NCBI GenBank assembly: GCA_902578315.1
Contig: CACHCL010000005.1
Coordinates: 1 to 64,000, forward strand
DNA length: 64,000 nt
Source of the DNA: an uncultured Pelagibacteraceae bacterium
GTDB taxonomy: Bacteria > Pseudomonadota > Alphaproteobacteria > Pelagibacterales > Pelagibacteraceae
Direction of reading: 5' to 3'
The notes under the pieces are model-generated. The model worked only from the letters and a program-made list of their open reading frames with translations. It did not search any database and was not told where the DNA came from. Position numbers and translations under genes: made by a program. Positions 24,923 through 32,812 of this stretch are shown here, one piece after another. Each line of letters starts with the position of its first letter. The stretch's first letter is position 1.

Positions 24923-26569
24923 CTAAATATTTTTTTTATAAATTGAATATATTCTTGTACCATCAATAATTAAAGTTTTATATAACGAAAAATTCTGAGG
25001 GATTACATACTTTTTATTATAATTAGTGTTTACTTCATAATAATAATTTGAATAGATAAAATTTGCTTTTTCAAATTCTGTTCCTACAAAATTGAGTCTT
25101 TTCCAATGTTTTTTTGATATCATTGATCGTGCGTCTTCAAGAGGAGTCCATGATGCAGTGCCAATTATTAATTCACCATCTTCTTTGAGAAGCTCTTTGA
25201 TAGCATGCACTCTGGACAAAGATTGTGTATCAATTTCAAATTGATTTTTTTTTATGTCACTCACTAATTTATTAAAATAAACGCTTTGAAAAGGATGATA
25301 TTTGTATAAATCATATATGGTAAATGAACTGAAAAAAAATAAAATAAATAAAAATATTTTAAAAAATGGCTTTTTTTTACTTTTTAAATTAACTGCATTT
25401 ATAAAATAACATGCAAAAAAGACCATAAAGAAGTTTAAAAAGTAGAAATGTCTCCATCCGCTTAATAAAGCTGGATTGATGGAAAAATAAATCATTATAG
25501 TTAGTAAAAATAATATAGATATATATACATCAAAATTTTCATTTTTAGATTTCCATAAATCGTTACTAATAATTTTAGCGTCTTTTTTAATGCTTATTAA
25601 ACGGAAAAAAATCCTTCTAAAGCACGAAAAAAAACCAAATATAAAAAGAAGAAAAAGAAAAACAGGTGTACTGATAAAAATCCAAAGAGGTAAGTAAGAA
25701 TATGGTAAATATTTTGATTGGAAAAAATCACCATTGAAGTAAACAACAGGATTCATTGCATAAAAAAAAGGATCAAAAAAGTTGTGTAATGTGTGTATAT
25801 TAAGTGTCCACAAATATGGCCAATGTATTATCAAAGCAACTAAATAAGACAATAAAAAAATAAATATTCTTTTAAAAAAAAAATTAGATTTTCTAAAAGA
25901 TAGATATTCAAAAAATAAAATAAAAAAAAATGAAATAGGAATTAGTAATCCTATGATACGAGAAGAAGTTGAAAATGCACAAAATATAGAAAAGAAAATT
26001 AAGTTCAAAGATGTTTTATTATTAAGGTACCTTATAAAAAAAAACATATTTATGGTCAAAATTGATAAATAAAATATATCTTTATTATCAAAAAAAATAT
26101 TTCCATAAATTCTAGGGGTAAAAACAAAAATTAGAAATCCAAACAAAGCTAAATACACATTGTTGAATCTGAAAAGAATTATTTTGTAAAATAAAAATGC
26201 ACTAGTTAAGAAAAGCATAAAAACTGAAAAATGCCTTAAATAAAAATAATTTTTAGGTTCGTTTATCTCAAAAAAGACTTCGATAAAAGCCAAAGGTACA
26301 TCAAATAAAATTCCATAAAAACCAAAATTTTCTATAGGAAATAATCTTGGTGTAAAATTTTTTATTTCTTCCAATTTAATTTCGGTTGTTTTTTTTATGA
26401 ATTCAAAATCTGTAAAATTGAGTAAAAAATTTAACCAATAAAAACCAGATTTTCTATGGAAGTGTTCTTCAATACCAACGCCGTAATCTTTATATGTGTA
26501 AATACCTAATAAAAAAATTAAAAATATTATTACATAAATATAGATATTTTTCGAGAAAAGTTTAATCAT
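24923..26569 (-). CDS. multi-pass GT-C-type glycosyltransferase
   Basis: 548 residues, about ten membrane segments. It has the hallmark of lipid-phosphate-sugar-using transferases (ArnT/PMT, GT39-like): acidic residues in the first extracytoplasmic loop (Asp28, Glu34 and Glu35 in KDYGVGIEEHF) and a second motif PRIYGNIFFDNKD. A soluble C-terminal portion of about 100 residues follows the last membrane helix. It would take a sugar from a polyprenyl-phosphate carrier and add it to a surface acceptor in the periplasm. The divergent GT2 gene likely makes that donor. Confidence 0.78.
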   Translation of the reverse strand: MIKLFSKNIYIYVIIFLIFLLGIYTYKDYGVGIEEHFHRKSGFYWLNFLLNFTDFEFIKKTTEIKLEEIKNFTPRLFPIENFGFYGILFDVPLAFIEVFFEINEPKNYFYLRHFSVFMLFLTSAFLFYKIILFRFNNVYLALFGFLIFVFTPRIYGNIFFDNKDIFYLSILTINMFFFIRYLNNKTSLNLIFFSIFCAFSTSSRIIGLLIPISFFFILFFEYLSFRKSNFFFKRIFIFLLSYLVALIIHWPYLWTLNIHTLHNFFDPFFYAMNPVVYFNGDFFQSKYLPYSYLPLWIFISTPVFLFLLFIFGFFSCFRRIFFRLISIKKDAKIISNDLWKSKNENFDVYISILFLLTIMIYFSINPALLSGWRHFYFLNFFMVFFACYFINAVNLKSKKKPFFKIFLFILFFFSSFTIYDLYKYHPFQSVYFNKLVSDIKKNQFEIDTQSLSRVHAIKELLKEDGELIIGTASWTPLEDARSMISKKHWKRLNFVGTEFEKANFIYSNYYYEVNTNYNKKYVIPQNFSLYKTLIIDGTRIYSIYKKNI

Positions 26570-26613
26570 TAAATATATTATAATATATTTAAAAATTAAT
26601 TACTGCAAATTAA

Positions 26614-27312
26614 ATGAAGTTTTCAATTGTAATCCCAACCTATAAAGAAAAAAAAAACCTTCCTAAGTTAATTATTTCTTTAACCAAAGCATTGAAAAAT
26701 CAAAAAATTAATTATGAAATAATTTTTATTGATGATGAGTCGAATGATGGGTCATATGAAGTTTATAATAAAAATAAAACTAGTAAAACAAGGTTTATCA
26801 TTCGGAAGGAGAAACCAAGAGATTTATCAAAATCAGTTGTTTATGGTTTTAAAAAGTCAAAATATGATAATTTAATAGTTATGGACGGAGATTTGCAACA
26901 TCATCCTTTAGATCTAAAATCGATGATTAGACAATTTAAAAAAAACGATTGTGACATATTAATTGGTTCAAGAAATATGATAAATTATAAAAAAGTAAAC
27001 TTAAGCCCATTAAGATTTTATGTTTCTAAACTTTTAAATTTAATAACAAATTTTTTATTTGGACTTAGCCTTAAAGATCCAATGTCTGGTTTTTTTATCA
27101 TTAGAAAAAATATTCTTAAATTCAGTGAAAAAAAATTACTTTTAATTGGTTATAAAATTTTGCTTGATATAGTAATCTGTTCTCCAAAAACAGTCAGAAT
27201 AAAAGAATTTCTTATAAATTTTAAAAGCAGAGATAAAGGATTCAGTAAAATGAGATTAAGAATTATCTTTCAATTAATTTTATTTTTAACTTACAGATTC
27301 TTTTTTAGATAA
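26614..27312 (+). CDS. GT2 polyprenyl-phosphate sugar synthase (DPM1/ArnC-like)
   Basis: 232-residue GT-A-fold glycosyltransferase. FSIVIPTYKEKKNLPKLI, FIDDESNDGS and the metal-binding DGDLQHHP (about 92-99) match dolichol- and undecaprenyl-phosphate mannose/glucose synthases; DPMSGFFIIRK is the family signature in the second half. There is no C-terminal membrane pair, so it is the soluble DPM1 type. It is divergent from the GT-C gene across 44 bases and ends one base from the sugar-dehydrogenase gene. It would charge the lipid carrier used by the GT-C enzyme. Confidence 0.85.
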   Translation: MKFSIVIPTYKEKKNLPKLIISLTKALKNQKINYEIIFIDDESNDGSYEVYNKNKTSKTRFIIRKEKPRDLSKSVVYGFKKSKYDNLIVMDGDLQHHPLDLKSMIRQFKKNDCDILIGSRNMINYKKVNLSPLRFYVSKLLNLITNFLFGLSLKDPMSGFFIIRKNILKFSEKKLLLIGYKILLDIVICSPKTVRIKEFLINFKSRDKGFSKMRLRIIFQLILFLTYRFFFR

Positions 27313-27313
27313 A

Positions 27314-28597
27314 TCATTTTTTTTTAAGGAAACCTAACTCTCCATTTTCCTCTAATGCTAAAACTAAAGTTCTGCTTTTGTTAAAATATTTTAAATCTCT
27401 AATTCTATTATGTACAAAAACTTTTTCTAATGTAAGAATTTTTGTAAACTGATCATCAAATTTTAAGAAATATATACTTCTGCCATTTAATGATGAAAGT
27501 ATGAAGTGGTTATCATAAAATATTGAAAAATTTTTTGGGAGTTTAATAATCTCTGAAATACCAATTCCCTCAATAAAACTAAAAATAGGTTCACTAAAAT
27601 TATTTACTTTATGATCTTTTATATAAGAAATATTTTTTTGCCCATATTTAAAATCATATTTTTCTCCTAGGGAGGCTAAAGGCCATCCATAGTTACCATT
27701 TTCGTTGATAATATTGATCTCATCTCCCCCTCTCGGGCCATGTTCAGTAGAGATTACCATTTTTAAATCAGTATATAATCCTTGAACCACTCTGTGTCCT
27801 TTAGAAAAATATAAAATTTTTTTACTTGTTTCAAAGGGAATAAAAAGGATTTTGCCATAAACTGAATTATCTCTTTGGGCATTCATGCTTGGTTTGTTAT
27901 GGGTTCCGTCTGCTGTACTCATTAAAAGACCTTCTTCATTATTCCGAATATAAAACTGCATTCTTCCAGGTGCGCCATCTTCTTTGCATTCTTCAGAACT
28001 AAAAAGCTTTTCAAATAATAATGTATCACTTTCTAGATTTGCATAACTTATATTTATAGTATTACAATCATTGACTTTTTTTTTAAAAGAAACAAAAATT
28101 TTATTTTTATAAATTAAAGTATCTAATACACGATCTACTTCTAAATTTGTTTTAACAATAGTCGGTTTTATTATTTCTAAATCTGAATTAATTTTTTCAC
28201 TCAAGTTTGAAACTAAATATATTTCACCCTGATAGTCAGTTAAAATCAAATCGTTTTTATAAATATCAATATAGAATGATCCGTAAGATTTATATGAAAT
28301 AGATATTTTTTGATTTTTATTGTTATAATATTCTTCCGAGAAAATAATTTTTTTTTTTGAAAAACTTAATTCCTCAAATTGGGTATACGGCAAGAATTTA
28401 ACATTATAATCATTTTGAAACTGTTCAATAAAAGATTCTTTTTTAAAAACATATTTTCTTAATTCTATGTTCGGAAAGTTTTCATATATTTTATTTTTTA
28501 AATTTAAAAAATTAAAAGAAATAAGTACATAAGATAAAATTACTGCTGAAATAAAAAAAAGGCTTAAAAAAGAGAGCAAAACGACAAATTTTTTCAT
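27314..28597 (-). CDS. PQQ-dependent sugar dehydrogenase-like membrane-anchored protein
   Basis: 427 residues, one N-terminal membrane anchor at about residues 5-30, then a beta-propeller of the soluble glucose/sorbosone dehydrogenase family. Diagnostic motifs: EHGPRGGDEIN at 285-295 and NYGWP at 302-306, with YGKIL at 247-251. These include positions that bind PQQ and Ca in the family, so oxidation of a sugar in the periplasm is plausible. The 110-residue region before the propeller is unfamiliar. It starts 9 bases after the DUF2160 gene, so it may be cotranscribed with the glycerol operon. No PQQ synthesis genes are in the window. Confidence 0.8.
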   Translation of the reverse strand: MKKFVVLLSFLSLFFISAVILSYVLISFNFLNLKNKIYENFPNIELRKYVFKKESFIEQFQNDYNVKFLPYTQFEELSFSKKKIIFSEEYYNNKNQKISISYKSYGSFYIDIYKNDLILTDYQGEIYLVSNLSEKINSDLEIIKPTIVKTNLEVDRVLDTLIYKNKIFVSFKKKVNDCNTINISYANLESDTLLFEKLFSSEECKEDGAPGRMQFYIRNNEEGLLMSTADGTHNKPSMNAQRDNSVYGKILFIPFETSKKILYFSKGHRVVQGLYTDLKMVISTEHGPRGGDEINIINENGNYGWPLASLGEKYDFKYGQKNISYIKDHKVNNFSEPIFSFIEGIGISEIIKLPKNFSIFYDNHFILSSLNGRSIYFLKFDDQFTKILTLEKVFVHNRIRDLKYFNKSRTLVLALEENGELGFLKKK

Positions 28598-28606
28598 TAT
28601 AATAGT

Positions 28607-28966
28607 TTACACGTATCTAAAAACTATCACAGCATATCCTACACATAAAATTGTCGCTAGCCAAAGAAAGCTACCTATTAAAGCTAGCCAAAATAAATGA
28701 ATAAAAGCACTACCTAGTAATGAGATAAATAATCTGTCACCTCTTGTTGTGTCTAAACCTAAAATACCTTTTCTTGGACCGCCTCCTGGTGATTTTTTTT
28801 CCCAAATAACCATTGCTGTTAAACATAAAACTATAAAAACAAAAAATGCAGCAGTTTGCCAAGTCCATGCCATCCATGTTATAAACTCAAAATCTAAGAA
28901 TCCTTTCTCATTTTTTTTTGCCATATCACCCCACGTGGCCGCATTTAAAACATTAAACATAATCAT
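28607..28966 (-). CDS. glpU: DUF2160 small membrane protein of the glycerol ABC operon
   Basis: 119 residues with three hydrophobic segments (about 36-54, 76-92, 96-115) and the conserved EKKSPGGGPRKGILG loop typical of DUF2160. In Rhizobium leguminosarum the equivalent gene, glpU, sits in the glycerol operon glpSTPQUV; the order here (after glpQ) matches. Its molecular job is unknown; it may be an extra subunit of the transporter. The start overlaps the glpQ stop by 4 bases (ATGA), which supports this ATG over Met3 or Met15. Confidence 0.85.
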   Translation of the reverse strand: MIMFNVLNAATWGDMAKKNEKGFLDFEFITWMAWTWQTAAFFVFIVLCLTAMVIWEKKSPGGGPRKGILGLDTTRGDRLFISLLGSAFIHLFWLALIGSFLWLATILCVGYAVIVFRYV

Positions 28967-29763
28967 ACTCTTCCTAGAGCAAATCCTTTCGCTATATAGT
29001 TCCTTACAAAATAAATTACTATTGCACCGGGTATAATTGTCAAACTACCTGCAGCTGCTAGAAGACCTAATTCATAACCTGATGTACTTGCAGTTCTAGT
29101 CATCGTAGCTGCAATAGGCTTAGCTGCAACCGCTGTAAGAGTTTTAGCTAATAGTAGTTCTACCCAAGAAAACATAAAACAGAAAAACATAGTAATACCT
29201 ATCCCTGCAGTAATTGTTGGTATAAATATCTTAAAGAAAAATCTCCAAAATGAATATCCATCTACATATGCAGTTTCATCTAATTCTTTAGGCACAGCTG
29301 ACATAAATCCTTCTAAAATCCATACTGCAAGTGGAATATTAAATAAACAATGTGATAGAGCCACAGCTACGTGAGTATCGAATAAATTTACTGAGGAATA
29401 AAATTGAAAGAATGGTAAAGCAAACACTGCGGGAGGTGCCATTCTATTTGTCAAAAGCCAGAAAAATAAGTGTTTATCTCCTAAAAATTTATATCTTGAG
29501 AAAGCGTAAGCAGCTGGTAACGCTGCAGCAACAGATATGACTGTATTCATCACTACATAATAAATTGAGTTTAGATAACCTGTGTACCAAGTGCTATCTG
29601 TAAAAATCGTCTTATAATTTTCTAAAGTGAATTCTTGTGGCCATAAAGTGTAAGTATTTATGATTTCGGTAGTTGTTTTAAATGACATGTTTAATAACCA
29701 GTAAATTGGAAGCATTAAGAATATGATATAGATTGTTGGAACTACCCACTTAGCTTTTTTCAT
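28963..29763 (-). CDS. glpQ: glycerol ABC transporter permease
   Basis: Inner-membrane subunit, 266 residues, MalG-type permease with about six membrane segments. The coupling loop reads DETAYVDGYSFWRFFFKIFIP, a variant of the EAA motif. Position after glpP and before the DUF2160 gene matches rhizobial glycerol operons, and the ATGA overlaps on both sides indicate coupled translation. Not related in function to the glycerophosphodiesterase also called GlpQ in E. coli. Glycerol as substrate is inferred from the whole gene set plus glpK. Confidence 0.9.
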   Translation of the reverse strand: MKKAKWVVPTIYIIFLMLPIYWLLNMSFKTTTEIINTYTLWPQEFTLENYKTIFTDSTWYTGYLNSIYYVVMNTVISVAAALPAAYAFSRYKFLGDKHLFFWLLTNRMAPPAVFALPFFQFYSSVNLFDTHVAVALSHCLFNIPLAVWILEGFMSAVPKELDETAYVDGYSFWRFFFKIFIPTITAGIGITMFFCFMFSWVELLLAKTLTAVAAKPIAATMTRTASTSGYELGLLAAAGSLTIIPGAIVIYFVRNYIAKGFALGRV

Positions 29764-30626
29764 TGATTGCCCTCATTTCTCATCATCAAAGTGTAAAAAA
29801 CCCAACAAACTAATAATACAATAAAGAAATATATTAGTGACATTGCTGCTGCCGGACCTAAATCAAATTGGCCTAAAGCCATTTTTACAAGATCAATTGA
29901 TAAAAACGCTGTAGCATTCCCTGGTCCACCTCCAGTTAAAACAAAAGGTTCAGTGTAAATCATAAAACTATCCATAAATCTTAAAAGTATTGCGATAGTT
30001 AGCACTTTTTTCATTTTTGGTAGTTCTATTTTTGTAAATACAGCCCATCTACTTGCTCCATCAATTTCTGCAGCTTGATAGTACGCTGGCTGGATTGATT
30101 GCAAACCTGCATAAGATAATAAAACTACTAATGAAGTCCAATGCCATACATCCATTAAAATTGTCGTGAACCATGCATCTCCAATTTGTTGAGTAAAATT
30201 ATAGTCAAATCCTAATGCATTTAACGAGTGGCCTAAGAAACCTATATCTGGTAGTGCAAAAATATTCCACATAGCTCCTACAACATTCCATGGAATTAAA
30301 AGAGGCATTGACATTAGAACTAAACAAATAGGTACACCTATTCCCTCTTTAGGCATTGTAAGCGCAATGGCTATTCCTAAAGGTATTTGAATAAATAAAA
30401 TTATAAACGTAAATAAAAATTGTCTTCCTAATGATGCGTGAAATCTTTCAGATAGCATAATTTGCTTAAACCATCTTGTTCCCTCCCACATAAATACATT
30501 GTTCCCAAAAGTTTCTTGAAAAGCGTAATTCACTACTGTCATTAATGGTATGATTGCATTAAAGGCAACCAATACAAAAACTGGAATTACAAAGAACCAA
30601 GCTTTTTGATTTATTGTTTTATTCAT
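29760..30626 (-). CDS. glpP: glycerol ABC transporter permease
   Basis: Inner-membrane subunit, MalF-type, 288 residues from ATG 30626 (MNKTINQKAW). This start overlaps the glpT stop as ATGA, the same arrangement as at the next junctions; an ATG at 30638 would add four residues and a 16-base overlap. The coupling loop reads YYQAAEIDGASRWAVFTKIELP. It has about six membrane segments and no large periplasmic insert, unlike the sugar permease at 272-1531. It pairs with GlpQ. Confidence 0.9.
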   Translation of the reverse strand: MNKTINQKAWFFVIPVFVLVAFNAIIPLMTVVNYAFQETFGNNVFMWEGTRWFKQIMLSERFHASLGRQFLFTFIILFIQIPLGIAIALTMPKEGIGVPICLVLMSMPLLIPWNVVGAMWNIFALPDIGFLGHSLNALGFDYNFTQQIGDAWFTTILMDVWHWTSLVVLLSYAGLQSIQPAYYQAAEIDGASRWAVFTKIELPKMKKVLTIAILLRFMDSFMIYTEPFVLTGGGPGNATAFLSIDLVKMALGQFDLGPAAAMSLIYFFIVLLVCWVFYTLMMRNEGNQ

Positions 30627-31687
30627 TCTATAATCCAATCATCTCCATAGGCGTAGGTATATTCTTTTTTAAAACTTAAGAATGCAGATCCTGAAGGAAT
30701 ATCCTCACTTGCCTTTGCAATCATTTTAATTTTTCCACTTTGACTTTGAGTGTCTACAATTTTGTGTCTACCAGTGTTACTTACTGAAAGTACTTTCACT
30801 GGAATGCCATCCGAACTAAAATTTATGAATTCTGGTCTCACACCAATTTCGGTCTTGCTAAAATTATTTGATTTTACTTTTGTGTGAGTCTCAATTTTTT
30901 TTCCATTTAGCATAACATAGCCTTCTTTAAATTCACATGGGAGTAAATTCATACCTGGAGATCCTATAAAATATCCAACAAAAGTATGTTTTGGTTTCTC
31001 AAAAAGATCAACTGGTGTTCCTGTTTGTACTATTTGGCCTTCATGCATTACAACCACTTGATCTGCAAATGTTAATGCTTCTGTCTGATCGTGAGTAACG
31101 TAAATCATTGTTCTATTTATTTTTTGATGAAGCTCTTTAAGCTTTGATCTTAGAATCCATTTTAAATGTGGATCAATAACAGTAAGTGGTTCATCAAACA
31201 TAATAGCGTTAACATCTGATCTTACTAAGCCTCTTCCCAAAGATATTTTTTGTTTACCATCAGCGGTTAGTCCTGAAGCTCTATTATTCAATGTTGAAGA
31301 TAGTTCAAGCATATCTGCGATTTCATGGACTTTAGCTTTAATTTTGTCTTCCTCTATTTTTCTATTTTTTAATGGGAAAGCTAAATTATCGTAAACAGTC
31401 ATCGTGTCGTAAATAACTGGAAACTGAAATATTTGAGCTATATTTCGTTCTACGGGATTTAAATTTGATACCATTTTATCGTCAAATAAAATATCACCTT
31501 TAGTTGGGTTAATTAGACCTGAAATAATATTTAATAGAGTTGTTTTTCCACAACCTGAAGGGCCCAATAAAGCATAAGCTCCACCGTCTTCCCAATCAAT
31601 GTTCACATCTCTTACAGCCCAATCAAGATTGGATGATTGAGTTTTCAAATAACTATGACTTAAATCTTTTAAAGTGATTTTAGCCAT
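30623..31687 (-). CDS. glpT: glycerol ABC transporter ATP-binding protein 2
   Basis: 354-residue ATPase of the MalK/UgpC group. Walker A GPSGCGKTT is at about 39-47 and Walker B IMFDEPLTVIDPH; the switch histidine is in VTHDQTEA. The signature is TADGKQKISLGR instead of LSGGQQQR, a strong deviation in one of two paired ATPases and a known sort of asymmetry in such heterodimers. It overlaps glpS by 8 bases. It presumably forms a heterodimer with GlpS. This is not the E. coli GlpT antiporter. Confidence 0.88.
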   Translation of the reverse strand: MAKITLKDLSHSYLKTQSSNLDWAVRDVNIDWEDGGAYALLGPSGCGKTTLLNIISGLINPTKGDILFDDKMVSNLNPVERNIAQIFQFPVIYDTMTVYDNLAFPLKNRKIEEDKIKAKVHEIADMLELSSTLNNRASGLTADGKQKISLGRGLVRSDVNAIMFDEPLTVIDPHLKWILRSKLKELHQKINRTMIYVTHDQTEALTFADQVVVMHEGQIVQTGTPVDLFEKPKHTFVGYFIGSPGMNLLPCEFKEGYVMLNGKKIETHTKVKSNNFSKTEIGVRPEFINFSSDGIPVKVLSVSNTGRHKIVDTQSQSGKIKMIAKASEDIPSGSAFLSFKKEYTYAYGDDWIIE

Positions 31688-32744
31688 TAATTACCAACCT
31701 CTCATTCTCATCAAAGTAAATGAATTCATCTGCATTCATATATAAATTCATTTCATCTCCAACATCTTTTTGAAAAACACCATTAGATAGAGAAACCCAA
31801 TTCAAGTTTCCTCTGGTAAAGTGGATTAAACTCTCAGATCCACTCAATTCGGAAATTAAAACTTTCCCCTTAATTTCTAGAGAGTTATTACCTTCTTTGT
31901 AAGTTGTAATATTGTGGGGTCTTATCCCTACTTTATATTCACCGTCTTTAATATTTATCTTAGTTTTCCAATTAACCGAGTTATCTAAAAAAGAGCAACT
32001 TTCACCAGACTTTTTAATTTTTGTAATATTCATCGGAGGATCACTAAATACTTGTGCTGATACTAAAGAATTTGGTTTATTGTAAACATCCAAGGTTTTT
32101 CCATACTGAATTACTTTTCCCTCCAATAAAGTAGCTGTATTTCCTCCTAGAAGAAGAGCTTCAGATGGTTCAGTAGTAGCATACACAACTATGCAATCTC
32201 TATCCTCAAACAATTTAGGGAGTTCCTCTCGTAGCTCTTCTCGAAGTTTAAAATCTAGATTTGCAAGTGGTTCGTCCAATAATATTAAATCGGAGTCTTT
32301 AACTAAAGCTCTAGCTAAAGCGGTTCTTTGTTGTTGCCCTCCTGATAATTCATTGGGTTTTTTATTTAACATTGCAGACAATTTTAATAGTTCAGCAACT
32401 TTACCTACTCTTTGTTTAATTTCGTCTGAACCAACACCAGTTATTTTTAAAGGTGATGCAATGTTTTCATAAACAGTAAAATTAGGATAATTTATGAATT
32501 GTTGATAGACCATTGAAACATTTCTTTTTTGCACTTTCATTCCTGTTACATTCTTTTCATTAAACCAAATTTCTCCATTGGTGGGTTTATCCAAACCGGC
32601 CATGATTTGCATAAGTGTTGTCTTACCAGAAAGTGTTGATCCTAAAAGAATATTAATTGTATTTTTTTCTAATTTTAAATTTGTTGGATAAATATGAGTA
32701 TCTAACCCTATTTTTTTTTCTACATTTTTTAATTCTAAGCTCAT
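31680..32744 (-). CDS. glpS: glycerol ABC transporter ATP-binding protein 1
   Basis: 354-residue ATPase of the MalK/UgpC group with a normal signature [15 protein letters not shown] and Walker B LILLDEPLANLD. Its Walker A reads GSTLSGKTT, less usual than GPSGxGKST, and the switch region is YATTEPSEA, where the expected His (VTHD) is replaced by Thr. So each of the two ATPases lacks different catalytic parts, consistent with a GlpS/GlpT heterodimer with one composite active site. The gene lies 68 bases after glpV, the gap holding a terminator hairpin. Confidence 0.88.
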   Translation of the reverse strand: MSLELKNVEKKIGLDTHIYPTNLKLEKNTINILLGSTLSGKTTLMQIMAGLDKPTNGEIWFNEKNVTGMKVQKRNVSMVYQQFINYPNFTVYENIASPLKITGVGSDEIKQRVGKVAELLKLSAMLNKKPNELSGGQQQRTALARALVKDSDLILLDEPLANLDFKLREELREELPKLFEDRDCIVVYATTEPSEALLLGGNTATLLEGKVIQYGKTLDVYNKPNSLVSAQVFSDPPMNITKIKKSGESCSFLDNSVNWKTKINIKDGEYKVGIRPHNITTYKEGNNSLEIKGKVLISELSGSESLIHFTRGNLNWVSLSNGVFQKDVGDEMNLYMNADEFIYFDENERLVING

Positions 32745-32764
32745 ATTTTTTTGAAATCTGTTTT

Positions 32765-32796
32765 AAAAAAAGGGGGCCGTTAAGCCCCCTTTAAAT
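32765..32796 (-). terminator. intercistronic terminator between glpV and glpS
   Basis: GGGGGC (32772-32777) pairs with GCCCCC (32784-32789), extended by AAA/TTT, around a 6-base loop; in the minus-strand reading the stem is followed by seven T. The GC-rich stem stands out in this AT-rich DNA. It should cut transcription after the binding-protein gene and reduce expression of the membrane genes. Confidence 0.88.
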
Positions 32797-32812
32797 TAAG
32801 ATTAAACCTAAA

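Noticed and set aside
21957-27312. Mobile genomic island
   Set aside because: The cassette looks accessory, but I see no transposase, integrase, flanking repeat or tRNA junction, so transfer is not shown.
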